Source: Branchinecta lynchi
Taxonomy: Eukaryota; Arthropoda; Branchiopoda; Anostraca; Branchinectidae
DNA length: 64,000 bases
Direction of reading: 5' to 3'
Assembly (NCBI GenBank): GCA_023053575.1
Contig: JAKZAP010000071.1
Span: 62,001 to 126,000 of the forward strand
Positions 22,572 through 34,762 of this stretch are shown piece by piece. The notes under the pieces are model-generated. The model did not search any database and was not told the DNA's origin. It was given only the letters and a program-made list of their open reading frames with translations. Made by a program: the position numbers and the translations under genes. Within the stretch, counting starts at the first letter, position 1. Each line of letters opens with the position of its first letter.

Positions 22572-23749
22572 GGTCTTGACTGGATGTCTGTCTGTCTGTC
22601 TTGACTGACTGTCTGTCTGTCTTGACTGACTGTCTGTCTGTCTTGACTGACTGTATGTCTGTCTTGACTGTCTGTCTGTCTGTCTGTCTTGACTGACTGT
22701 CTGTCTGTCTGTCTTGACAGACTGTCTGTCTGTCTGTCTTGACTGACTGTCTATCTTTACGGACTGTCTGTCTGTCTTGACTGATTGTCTGTTTGTCTGA
22801 CTGTCTTGACCGACTGTCTATCTGTCTGTCTTGACAGACAGTCTGTCTGTCTGTCTTGACTGACTGTCTGTCTGTCTGGCTTGACTGACCGTCTGTCTTG
22901 ACTGACCGTCTGTCTTGACTGACCGTCTGTCTGTCTGACTGTCTTGACCGACTGTCTGTCTGTCTGTCTTGACTGATTGTCTGTCTGTCTGTCTTGACTG
23001 ACTGTCTGTCCGTCTGTCTTGACTGACTGTCTGTCTGTCTGTCTGTCTGTCTTGACTGACTGTCTGTCTGTCTCTCTTGACTGACTGTCTGTCTGCCTTG
23101 AGTGACTGTCTGTCTGTCTTGACTGATTGTCTGTCTGTCTTGATTGACTGTCTGTCTGTCTGTCTGTCTTGACCGACTGTCTGTCTGTCTGTCTTGACTG
23201 ACTGTCTTTCTGTCTGTCTTGACTGACTGTCTGTCTGTCTGTCGTGACAGACTGTCTGTCTGTCTGTCTTGACTGACTGTCTGTCTGTTTGTCTTGACTG
23301 ACTGTCTGTCTGTCTGTCTTGACTGACTGTCTGTCTGTCTGTCTTGACTGATTGTCTGTGTGTCTGTCTTGACTGACTATTGTCGATCTGTCTTGACTGT
23401 CTGTCCGTCTGTCTTGACTGACTGTCTGTCTGTCTGTCTTGACTAACTGTCTGTCTGTCTTGACTGACTGTCTGTCTGTCTTGACTGACTGTCTGTCTGT
23501 CTTGACTGACTGTCTGTCTGTCTTGACTGACTGTCTGTCTGTCTGTCTGTCTTGACTGACTGTCTGTCTGTCTTGACTGACTGTCTGTCTGTCTGCCTTG
23601 ACTGACTGAATCTCTATCTGTCTGTCTGTCTGTCTTGACTTACTGACGGTCTGTCTGTATGTCTTGACTGACTGTCTGTCTTGACTGACTGTATGTCTGT
23701 CTGTCTTGACTGACTGTCTGTCTGTCGTGACTGACTGTCTGTCTGTCTG

Positions 23750-24291
23750 TCTTGACTGACTGTCTGTCTGTTTGTCTTGACTGACTGTCTGTCGTGACTG
23801 ACTGTCTGTCTGTCTGTCTTGACTGACTGTCTGTCTGTTTGTCTTGACTGACTGTCTGTCTGTCTGTCTTGACAGACTGTCTGTCTGTCTGTCTTGACTT
23901 ACTGTCTATCTTTACGGACTGTCTGTCTGTCTGTCTTGACTGACTCTTTGTCTGTCTGTCTTGACTGATTGTCTGTCTGTCTGACTGTCTTGACCGACTG
24001 TCTGTCTGTCTGTCTTGACAGACTGTCTGTCTGTCGTGTCTTGACTGACTGTCTATCTTGACTGACTGTCTGTCTTGACTGACCGTCTGTCTGTCTGACT
24101 GTCTTGACCGACTGTCTGTCTGTCTGTCTTGACTGATTGTCTGTCTGTCTGTCTTGACTGACTGTCTGTCTGTCTGACTGTCTTGACTGACTGTCTGTCT
24201 GTCTGTCTTGACCGACTGTCTGTCCGTCTGTCTTGACTGACTGTCTGTCTGTCTGTCGTGACTGACTGTCTGTCTGTCTTTCTTGACTGAC

Positions 24292-24340
<49 letters not shown>

Positions 24341-25690
24341 TGACTGACTGTCTGTCTGTCTCTCTTGACTGACTGTCTGTCTGCCTTGACTGACTGTCTG
24401 TCTGTCTTGACTGATTGTCTGTCTGTCTTTACTGACTGTCTGTCTGTCTTGACTGACTGTCTGTCTGTCTTGACTGACTGTCTGTCTGTGTTGACCGACT
24501 GTCTGTCTGTCTGTCTTGACTGACTGTCTGTCTTGACTGACTGTCTGTCTTGACTAACTGTCTGTCTGTATTGACTGACTGTCTGTCTGTCTGTCTGTCT
24601 TGACTGACTGTCTGTCTGTCTTGACTGACTATCTGTCTGTCTGCCTTGACTGACTGAATCTCTATCTGTCTGTCTGTCTGGCTTGACTTACTGACGGTCT
24701 GTCTGTATGTCTTGACTGACTGTCTGTCTTGACTGACTGTATGTCTGTCTGTCTTGACTGGCTGTCTGTCTGGCTCTCTTGACTGACTGTCTGTCTCTCT
24801 TGACTGACTGTTTGTCTCTCTTGACTGACTGTCTGTCTGTCTTGACTGACTGTTTTTCTGTCTTGACTGACTGTCTGTCTCTCTTGACTGACTGTCTGTC
24901 TCTCTCGACTGACTGTCTGTCTGTCTTGACTGACTGTTTTTCTGTCTTGACTGACTGTCTGTCTGTCTTGACTGACTGTCTGTCTGTCTTGACTGACTGT
25001 CTGTCTGTCTTGACTGACTTTCTGTCTGTCTGTCTTGACCGACTGTCGGTCTGTCTGTCTTGACTGACTGTCTGTCTGTCTGTCGTGACTGACTGTATGT
25101 CTGTCTTTCTTGACTGACTCTCTGTCTGTCTTTCTTGACTGACTGTCTGTCTGTCTGTCTTGACTGACTGTCTGTCTGTCTCTTTTGACTGACTGTCTGT
25201 CTGCCTTGACTGACTCTCTGTCTGTCTGTCTTGACGACTGTCTGTCTGTCTGTCTTGACTGTCTGTTTTTCTGTCTGTCTTGACCGACTGTCTGTCTGTC
25301 TGTCTTGACTGACTGTCTGTCTGTCTGTCGTGACTGACTGTCTGTCTGTCTGTCTTGACTGACTGTCTGTATGTTTGTCTTGACTGACTGTCTGTCTGTC
25401 TGCCGTGACTGACTGTCTGTCTGTCTGTCTTGACAGACAGTCTGTCTGTCTGTCTTGACTGACTGTCTGTCTGTCTGTCTTGACTGACTGTCTTTCTTGA
25501 CTGACCGTCTGTCTTGACTGACCGTCTGTCTGTCTGACTGTCTTGACCGACTGTCTGTCTGTCTGTCTTGACTGATTGTCTGTCTGTCTGTCTTGACTGA
25601 CTGTCTGTCTGTCTGTCTTGACTGACTGTCTGTCTGTCTCTTTTAACTGACTGTCTGTCTACCTTGACTGACTGTCTGTCTGTCTTGACT
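23750..25690 (+). repeat. Higher-order block of satellite A, ~3.96-kb-offset partner 1
   Basis: Diagnostic variants (CTTGACTTACTGTC at 23893, the TGTTTTTCTG variants near 24850, GCCGTGACTGAC at 25402) recur at 27851, near 28799 and at 29369, offsets 3958-3967. The match ends at about 25690, where sequence of the 20557-type block begins. Confidence 0.7.
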
Positions 25691-26436
25691 GACTGTTTGT
25701 CTATCTGTCTTGACTGCTTGTCTGTCTGGCTGTCTTGACTGACTGCCTGTCAGTCTGTCTCGACTGTCTGTATGTCTGTCTTGACTGTCTGTCTGTCCGT
25801 CTGTCTTGACTGACTGTCTGTCTGTCTGTTTTGACTGACTGTCTGTCTGTCTGACTTGACTGACTGAAACTCTATCTGTCTGTCTGTCTGTCTTGACTGA
25901 CTGACTGTCTGTCTGTATGTCTTGACTGACTGTCTGTCTGTCTGTCTTGACTGACTGTATGTCTGTCTGTCTTGACTGGCTGTCTGTCTGTCTCTCTTGA
26001 CTGACTGTCTGTCTGTCTGTCTGTCTGTCTCTCTGTCTCTCTGTCGTGTCTGTCTGTCTGTCTTGTCTGTCTGTTGACTGACTGACTGTCTGTCAGTCTC
26101 GACTGACTATCTGTCAGTCTCGACTGACTGTCTTTTTGTCTGTCTTTACTGATGGTCTGTCTGTCTTGACTGACTGTCTGTCTGGCTGTCTTGACTGACT
26201 ATCTGTAGGTCTGTCTTGATTGTCTGTCCGTCTGTCTGGACTGACTGTCTGTCTGTCTGTTTTGACTGACTGTCTGTCTGTCTGACTTGACTGACTGAAA
26301 CTCTATCTGTCTGTCTGTCTGTCTTGACTGACTGACTGTCTGTCTGTATGTCTTGACTGACTGTCTGTCTGTCTGTCTTGACTGACTGTATGTCTGTCTG
26401 TCTTGACTTGCTGTCTGTCTGTCTCTCTTGACTGAC

Positions 26437-26485
<49 letters not shown>

Positions 26486-27699
26486 GTCGTGTCTGTCTGT
26501 CTGTCTGTTGACTGACTGACTGTCTGTCAGTCTCGACTGACTATCTGTCAGTCTCGACTGACTGTCTTTTTGTCTGTCTTTACTGATGGTCTGTCTGTCT
26601 TGACTGACTGTCTGTCTGGCTGTCTTGACTGACTATCTGTAGGTCTGTCTTGACTGTCTGTCCGTCTGTCTGGACTGACTGTCTGTCTGTCTGTCTTGAC
26701 TGACTGTCTGTCAGTCTGTCTCGACTGTCTGTATGTCTGTCTTGACTGTCTGTCTGTCTGTCTGTCTTGACTGACTGTCTGTCTGTCTGTCTTGACTGAC
26801 TGTCTGGCCTGTCTGACTGTCTGTCTGTCTTGACTGACTGTCTGTCTGTCTTGACTGACTGTCTGTCTGTCTTGACTGACTGTCTGTCTGTCTTGACTGA
26901 CTGTCTGTCTGTCTTGACTGACTGTCTGTCTGTCTTGACTGACTGTCTGCCTGTCTTGACCGTCTGTCTGTCTGTCGTGAGAGACTGTCTGTCTGTCTGT
27001 CTTGACTGACTGTCTGAATTGACTGACTGTCTGTCTGTCTGTCTGTCTGTTTTGACTGATTGTCTGTCTGTCTGACTGTCTTGACCGACTGTCTTTCTGT
27101 CCGTCTCGACTGACTGTCTGTCTGTCTGTCTTGACTGACTGTCTTTCTCTCTGTCTGTCTTGACTGACTGTCTGTCTGTCTGTCTTGTCGGACTCTCTGT
27201 CTGTCTGTCTTGACTGATTGTCTGTCTGTCTGACTGTCTTGACCGACTGTCTGTCTGTCTGTCTTGACTGACCGTCTGTCTGTCTGACTGTCTTGACCGA
27301 CTGTCTGTCTGTCTGTCTGTCTGTCTTGAAAGACTGTCTGTCTGTCTGTCTTCACTGACTGTCTGTCTTTACGGACTGTCTGTCTGTCTGTCTTGACTGA
27401 CTCTTTGTCTGTCTGTATTGACTGATTGTCTGTCTGTCTGACTGTCTTGACCGACTGTCTGTCTGTCTGTCTTGACAGACTGTCTGTCTGTCTGTCTTGA
27501 CTGACTGTCTGTCTGTCTGTCTTGACTGACCGTCTGTCTGTCTGACTGTCTTGACCGACTGTCTGTCTTGACTGATTGTCTGTCTGTCTGTCATGACTGT
27601 CTGTCTGTCTGTCTGTCTTGACTGACTGTCTGTCTGTCTTGACTGACTGTCTGTCTGTCGTGACTGACTGTCTGTCTGTCTGTCTTGACTGACTGTCTG

Positions 27700-28249
27700 T
27701 CTGTTTGTCTTGACTGACTGTCTGTCTGTTTGTCTTGACTGACTGTCTGTCGTGACTGACTGTCTGTCTGTCTGTCTTGACTGACTGTCTGTCTGTTTGT
27801 CTTGACTGACTGTCTGTCTGTCTGTCTTGACAGACTGTCTGTCTGTCTGTCTTGACTTACTGTCTATCTTTACGGACTGTCTGTCTGTCTGTCTTGACTG
27901 ACTCTTTGTCTGTCTGTCTTGACTGATTGTCTGTCTGTCTGACTGTCTTGACCGACTGTCTGTCTGTCTGTCTTGACAGACTGTCTGTCTGTCGTGTCTT
28001 GACTGACTGTCTATCTTGACTGACTGTCTGTCTTGACTGACCGTCTGTCTGTCTGACTGTCTTGACCGACTGTCTGTCTGTCTGTCTTGACTGATTGTCT
28101 GTCTGTCTGTCTTGACTGACTGTCTGTCTGTCTGACTGTCTTGACTGACTGTCTGTCTGTCTGTCTTGACCGAATGTCTGTCCGTCTGTCTTGACTGACT
28201 GTCTGTCTGTCTGTCGTGACTGACTGTCTGTCTGTCTTTCTTGACTGAC

Positions 28250-28282
<33 letters not shown>

Positions 28283-29650
28283 TGACTGACTGTCTGTCTG
28301 TCTCTCTTGACTGACTGTCTGTCTGCCTTGACTGACTGTCTGTCTGTCTTGACTGATTGTCTGTCTGTCTTTACTGACTGTCTGTCTGTCTTGACTGACT
28401 GTCTGTCTGTCTTGACTGACTGTCTGTCTGTGTTGACCGACTGTCTGTCTGTCTGTCTTGACTGACTGTCTGTCTTGACTGACTGTCTCACTTGACTGAC
28501 TGTCTGTCTGTCTTGACTGACTGTCTGTCTGTCTGTCTGTCTGTCTTGACTGACTGTCTGTCTGTCTTGACTGACTGTCTGTCTGTCTTCCTTGACTGAC
28601 TGAATCTCTATCTGTCTGTCTGTCTGTCTTGACTTACTGACGGTCTGTCTGTATGTCTTGACTGACTGTCTGTCTTGACTGACTGTATGTCTGTCTGTCT
28701 TGACTGGCTGTCTGTCTGGCTCTCTTGACTGACTGTCTGTCTCTCTTGACTGACTGTTTGTCTCTCTTGACTGACTGTCTGTCTGTCTTGACTGACTGTT
28801 TTTCTGTCTTGACTGACTGTCTGTCTCTCTTGACTGACTGTCTGTCTATCTTGACTGACTGTCTGTCTGTCTTGACTGACTGTTTTTTGTCTTGACTGAC
28901 TGTCTGTCTGTCTTGACTGACTGTCTGTCTGTCTTGACTGACTGTCTGTCTGTCTTGACTGACTGTCTGTCTGTCTTGACTGACTTTCTGTCTGTCTGTC
29001 TTGACCGACTGTCGGTCTGTCTGTCTTGACTGACTGTCTGTCTGTCTGTCGTGACTGACTGTATGTCTGTCTTTCTTGACTGACTCTCTGTCTGTCTTTC
29101 TTGACTGACTGTCTGTCTGTCTGTCTTGACTGACTGTCTGTCTGTCTCTTTTGACTGACTGTCTGTCTGCCTTGACTGACTCTCTGTCTGTCTGTCTTGA
29201 CCGACTGTCTGTCTGTCTGTCTTGACTGTCTGTTTTTCTGTCTGTCTTGACCGACTGTCTGTCTGTCTGTCATGACTGACTGTCTGTCTGTCTGTCGTGA
29301 CTGACTGTCTGTCTGTCTGTCTTGACTGACTGTCTGTATGTTTGTCTTGACTGACTGTCTGTCTGTCTGCCGTGACTGACTGTCTGTCTGTCTGTCTTGA
29401 CAGACAGTCTGTCTGTCTGTCTTGACTGACTGTCTGTCTGTCTGTCTTGACTGACTGTCTTTCTTGACTGACCGTCTGTCTTGACTGACCGTCTGTCTGT
29501 CTGACTGTCTTGACCGACTGTCTGTCTGTCTGTCTTGACTGATTGTCTGTCTGTCTGTCTTGACTGACTGTCTGTCTGTCTGTCTTGACTGACTGTCTGT
29601 CTGTCTCTCTTAACTGACTGTCTGTCTACCTTGACTGACTGTCTGTCTGT
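27700..29650 (+). repeat. Higher-order block of satellite A, ~3.96-kb-offset partner 2
   Basis: Partner of 23750-25690. Its end overlaps the start of the 5.44-kb tandem duplication near 29360. Confidence 0.7.
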
Positions 29651-31107
29651 CTTGACTGATTGTCTGTCTGTCTTGATTGACTGTCTGTCTGTCTGTCTGT
29701 CTTGACCGACTGTCTGTCTGTCTGTCTTGACTGACTGTCTTTCTGTCTGTCTTGACTGACTGTCTGTCTGTCTGTCGTGACTGACTGTCTGTCTGTCTGT
29801 CTGTCTTGACTGACTGTCTGTCTGTCTGTCTGTCTTGACTGACTGTCTGTCTGTCTGTCTTGACTGACTGTCTGTCTGTCTGTCTTGACTGATTGTCTGT
29901 CTGTCTTGACTGATTGTCTGTCTGTCTTGATTGACTGTCTGTCTGTCTGTCTGTCTTGACCGACTGTCTGTCTGTCTGTCTTGACTGACTGTCTTTCTGT
30001 CTGTCTTGACTGACTGACTGTCTGTCTGTTTGTCTTGACTGACTGTCTGTCTGTCTGTCTTGACTGACTGTCTGTCTGTCTGTCTTGACTGATTGTCTGT
30101 GTGTCTGTCTTGACTGACTATCTGTAGGTCTGTCTTGACTGTCTGTCCGTCTGTCTTGACTGACTGTCTGTCTGTCTGTCTTGACTGACTGTCTGTCTGT
30201 CTTGACTGACTGTCTGTCTGTCTTGACTGACTGTCTGTCTGTCTGTCTGTCTTGACTGACTGTCTGTCTGTCTTGACTGACTGTCTGTCTGTCTGCCTTG
30301 ACTGACTGAATCTCTATCTGTCTGTCTGTCTGTCTTGACTTACTGACGGTCTGTCTGTATGTCTTGACTGACTGTCTGTCTTGACTGACTGTATGTCTGT
30401 CTGTCTTGACTGGCTGTCTGTCTGTCTCTCTTGACTGACTGTCTGTCTCTCTTGACTGACTGTTTGTCTCTCTTGACTGACTGTCTGTCTGTCTTGACTG
30501 ACTGTTTTTCTGTCTTGACTGACTGTCTGTCTGTCTTGACTGACTGTCTGTCTGTCTTGACTGTCTGTCTGTCTGTCTTGACTGACTGTCTGTCTGTTTG
30601 TCTTGACTGACTGTCTGTCTGTCTGTCGTGACTGACTGTCTGTCTGTCTGTCTTGACTGACTGTCTGTCTGTTTGTCTTGACTGACTGTCTGTCTGTCTG
30701 TCTTGACAGACTGTCTGTCTGTCTGTCTTGACTGACTGTCTATCTTTACGGACTGTCTGTCTGTGTGTCTTGACTGACTCTTTGTCTGTCTGTCTTGACT
30801 GATTGTCTGTCTGTTTGACTGTCTTGACCGACAGTCTGTCTGTCTGTCTTGACAGACTGTCTGTCTGTCTGTCTTGACTGACTGTCTGTCTTGACTGACC
30901 GTCTGTCTGTCTGACTGTCTTGACCGACTGTCTGTCTGTCTGTCTTGACTGATTGTCTGTCTGTCTGTCTTGACTGACTGTCTGTCTGTCTGACTGTCTT
31001 GACTGACTGTCTGTCTGTCTGTCTTTACCGACTGTCTGTCCGTCTGTCTTGACTGACTGTCTGTCTGTCTGTCGTGACTGACTGTCTGTCTGTCTTTCTT
31101 GACTGAC

Positions 31108-31144
<37 letters not shown>

Positions 31145-31724
31145 TGACTGACTGTCTGTCTGTCTCTCTTGACTGACTGTCTGTCTGCCTTGACTGACTG
31201 TCTGTCTGTCTTGACTGATTGTCTGTCTGTCTTTACTGACTGTCTGTCTGTCTTGACTGACTGTCTGTCTGTCTTGACTGACTGTCTGTCTCTCTGTCTG
31301 TCTTGACCGACTGTCTGTCTGTCTGTCTTGACTGACTGTCTGTCTGTCTGTCGTGACTTACTGTCTGTCTGTTTGTCTTGACTGACTGTCTGTCTGTTTG
31401 TCTTGACTGACTGTCTGTCTGTCTGTCTTGACTGACTGTCTGTCTGTCTGTCTTGACTGATTGTCTGTGTGTCTGTCTTGACAGACGGCACTGTCTTTCT
31501 GGACTGACTGTCTGTCTTTCTGGACTGACTGTCTGTCTTTCTGGACTGACTGTCTGTCTGGCTGTCTGGACTGACTATTTGTCTGTCTGTCTTAACTGAC
31601 TGTCTGTCTATCTGTCTTGACTGACTGTATGTCTGTCTGTCTCTACTGACTGTCTGTCTGTCTGTCTTGACTGACTGTCTGTCTTTCTGTCTTGACCGAC
31701 TGTCTGTCTATCTGTCTTGACTGA

Positions 31725-31759
<35 letters not shown>

Positions 31760-33613
31760 ACGGTCTTGACTGGATGTCTGTCTGTCTGTCTTGACTGACT
31801 GTCTGTCTGTCTGTCTGTCTTGACTGACTGTCTGTCTGTCTGTCTTGACTGACTGTCTGTCTGTCTGTCTTGACTGACTGACTGTCTGTCTGTCTGTCTT
31901 GACCGTCTGTCTGTCCGTCTGTCTTGACTGACTATCTGTTTGTCTGTCTGTCTTGACTGACTGTCTGTCTGTCTGTCTTGACTGACTGTCTGTCTGGCTG
32001 CCTTGACTGACTGTCTGTCTGTCTGTCTTGACTTACTGTCTGTCTGTCTGTCTGTCTTGACTGACTGTCTGTCTGTCTGTCTTGACTGACTGTCTGTCTG
32101 TCTGTCTTGACTGACTGTATGTCTGTCTTGACTGACTGTTTGTCTGTCTTTCTTGACTGACTGTCTATCTTTCTGGACTGACTGTCTGTCTGGCTGTCTG
32201 GACTGACTGTCTGTCTGTCCGTCTTGACTGACTCTCTGTCTTGACTTACTGTCGGTCTTTCTGTCTGTTTGTCTGTCTTGACTGACTGTCTGTCTGTCTG
32301 TCTGTCTGATTGTCTGTCTGTCTGTCTGTCTGTCTTGACTGACTGTCTGTCTGTCTGTCTGTCTTGACTGACTGTCTGTCTGTCTGTCTGTCTTGACTGA
32401 CTGTCTGTCTGTCTGTCTTGACTGACTGTCTGTCTGTCTTGACTGACTGTTTGTCTGTCTTTCTTGACTGACTCTCTGTCTTGACTGGCTGACTGTCTGT
32501 CTGTCTTGACTAACTGTCTTTTTGTCTGTCTTGACTGACTGTCTTTTTGTCTGTCTTGACTGACTGTCTGTCTGTCTGTCTTGACTGACTGTCTGTCTGT
32601 CTGTCTTGACTGACTGTATGTCTGTCTTGACTGACTGTTTGTCTGTCTTTCTTGACTGACTCTCTGTCTTGACTGGCTGACTGTCTGTCTGTCTTGACTA
32701 ACTGTCTTTTTGTCTGTCTTGACTGACTGTCTTTTTGTCTGTCTTGACTGACTGTCTGTCTGTCTGTCTTGACTTACTGTCTGTCTGTCTGTCTGTCTTG
32801 ACTGACTGTCTGTCTGTCTGTCTTGACTGACTGTCTGTCTGTCTGTCTTGACTGACTGTATGTCTGTCTTGACTGACTGTTTGTCTGTCTTTCTTGACTG
32901 ACTCTCTGTCTTGACTGGCTGACTGTCTGTCTGTCTTGACTAACTGTCTTTTTGTCTGTCTTGACTGACTGTCTTTTTGTCTGTCTTGACTGACTGTCTG
33001 TCTGTCTTTCTGGACTGACTGACTGACTGACTGTCTGTATGTCTGTCTGTCTGTCTTGACTGACTGACTGACTGTCTGTCTGTCTTGACTGACTATTTGT
33101 CTGTCTGTCTTGATTGACTGTCTGTCTGTCTGTCTTGACTGACTGTCTGTCTGTCTTTCTGGACTGACTGTCTGTCTTTCTGGACTGACTGTCTATCTTT
33201 CTAGACTGACTGTCTGTCTGGCTGTCTGGTCTGTCTGTCTGTCTTGACTGACTGACTGACTGTCTGTCTGTCTGTATGTCTGTCTTGACTGTCTGTCTGT
33301 CTGTCTGTGTTGACTGACTATTTGTCTGTCTGTCTTGACTGACTGTCTGTCTGTCTGTCTTGACTGACTGTCTGTCTGTCTTTCTGGACTGACTGTCTGT
33401 CTTTCTGGACTGACTGTCTATCTTTCTGGACTGACTGTCTGTCTGTCTGTCTAGACTGACTGTCTGTCTGTCTGTCTGTCTGTCTTGACTGACTGTCTGT
33501 CTGTCTGTCTGTCTTGACTGACTATCTGTCTGTCTGTCTGTCTTGACTGATTGTTTGTCTGTCTGTCTTGACTGACTGTCGGTCTTTCTGTCTGTTTGTC
33601 TGTCTTGACTGAC

Positions 33614-33658
<45 letters not shown>

Positions 33659-34762
33659 TGAGTGACTGTCTGTCTGTCTGTCCTTCTTGACTGACTGTCT
33701 GTCTGTCTGTCTGTCTTGACTGACTGTCTGTCTGTCTGTCTTGACCAACTGTCTCTCTGTCTGTCTGTCTGACTGTCTTGACTGACTGTCGGTCTTTCTG
33801 TCTGTCTGTCTGTCTTGACTGACTGTCTGTTTGTCTGTCTGTCTGTCTTGACTGACTGTCTGTCTGTCTTGACTGACTGTCTGTCTGTATTGACTGACTG
33901 TCTGTCTGTCTTGACTGACTGTCTGTCTGTCTTGACTGACTGTCTGTCTGTCTTGACTGACTGTCTGTCTGTATGTCTGTCTGTCTGTTTGTCTTGACTG
34001 ACTGTCTGTCTGTCTGTCTTGACTGACTGACTGTCTGTCTGTCTGTCTTGACTGTCTGTCTGTCCGTCTGTCTTGACTGACTGTCTGTCTGTCTGTCTTG
34101 ACTGACTGTCTGTCTGTCTGTCTTGACTGACTGTCTGTCTGTATTCACTGACTGTCTGTCTGTCTTGACTGACTGTCTGTCTGTCTGTCTGTCTTGACTG
34201 ACTGTCTGACTGTCTGTCTTGACTGACTATCTGTCTGTCTGTCTTGACTGACTTTCGGTCTGTCTGTCTTGACTGACTGTCTGTCTTTCTTGACTGACTG
34301 TCTGTCTGTCTTTCTTGACTGACTGTCTGTCTGTCTGTCTTGACTGACTGACTGTCTGTCTGTCTGTCTTGACTGTCTGTCTGTCCGTCTGTCTTGACTG
34401 ACTGTCTGTTTGTCTGTCTGTCTTGACTGACTGTCTGTCTGTCTGTCTTGACTGACTGCCTGTCTGTCTGTCTTGACTGACTGTCTGTCTGTCTTTCTTG
34501 ACTGACTGTCTGTCTGTCTGTCTTGACTGACTGTCTGTCTGTCTGTCTTGACTGACTGTCTGTCTGTATTCACTGACTGTCTGTCTGTCTTGACTGACTG
34601 TCTGTCTGTCTGTCTGTCTTGACTGACTGACTGTTATGATGGTTGACTTTGGGGAATAAACTGCTGAGCGGAGAGCTAATTGCTAGGGATAGTGTAGCAC
34701 GAGAGAAAAGGCTGCGTGAGAACGCATCCCACAACAGTCGTCCCCCCCCAGTGCAACACTAT
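29355..34762 (+). repeat. 5.44-kb tandem duplication, copy 1
   Basis: GCCGTGACTGAC at 29369 recurs at 34811 and the LTR scrap start at 34633 recurs at 40075: both offsets are 5442. Within the unit the offset drifts to about 5392 (31491 versus 36883) and returns, showing compensating small indels. The copy ends with a 130-bp piece of the minus-strand retroelement and is then joined directly to satellite at 34763. Confidence 0.85.
34633..34762 (-). mobile_element. 130-bp LTR and polypurine-tract fragment inside satellite A
   Basis: 34633-34736 is the first 104 bp of the LTR of the minus-strand element at 40075-41924, and 34737-34749 is its polypurine tract (8 C on the + strand). The match to the downstream copy stops at CAACACTAT (34762), where satellite resumes. 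Confidence 0.9.

Larger units (their letters stand above)
13992..34632 (+). repeat. Satellite A, main array (~20.6 kb)
   Basis: A continuous array of TTGACTGAC followed by two to four TGTC tetranucleotides, giving units of 17, 21 and 25 bp (TTGACTGACTGTC plus further TGTC steps). The 21-bp form translates as a 7-residue repeat (LTDCLSV on +). The minus-strand version contains no stop in any frame, so open frames of up to 455 codons appear (for example 16417-17784); they are not genes. Variants (CGACTGAC, TGACCGAC, TTTACGGAC, GGACTGAC, TTTGTC) mark sub-blocks duplicated at several scales. No unique DNA interrupts it. Confidence 0.95.
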
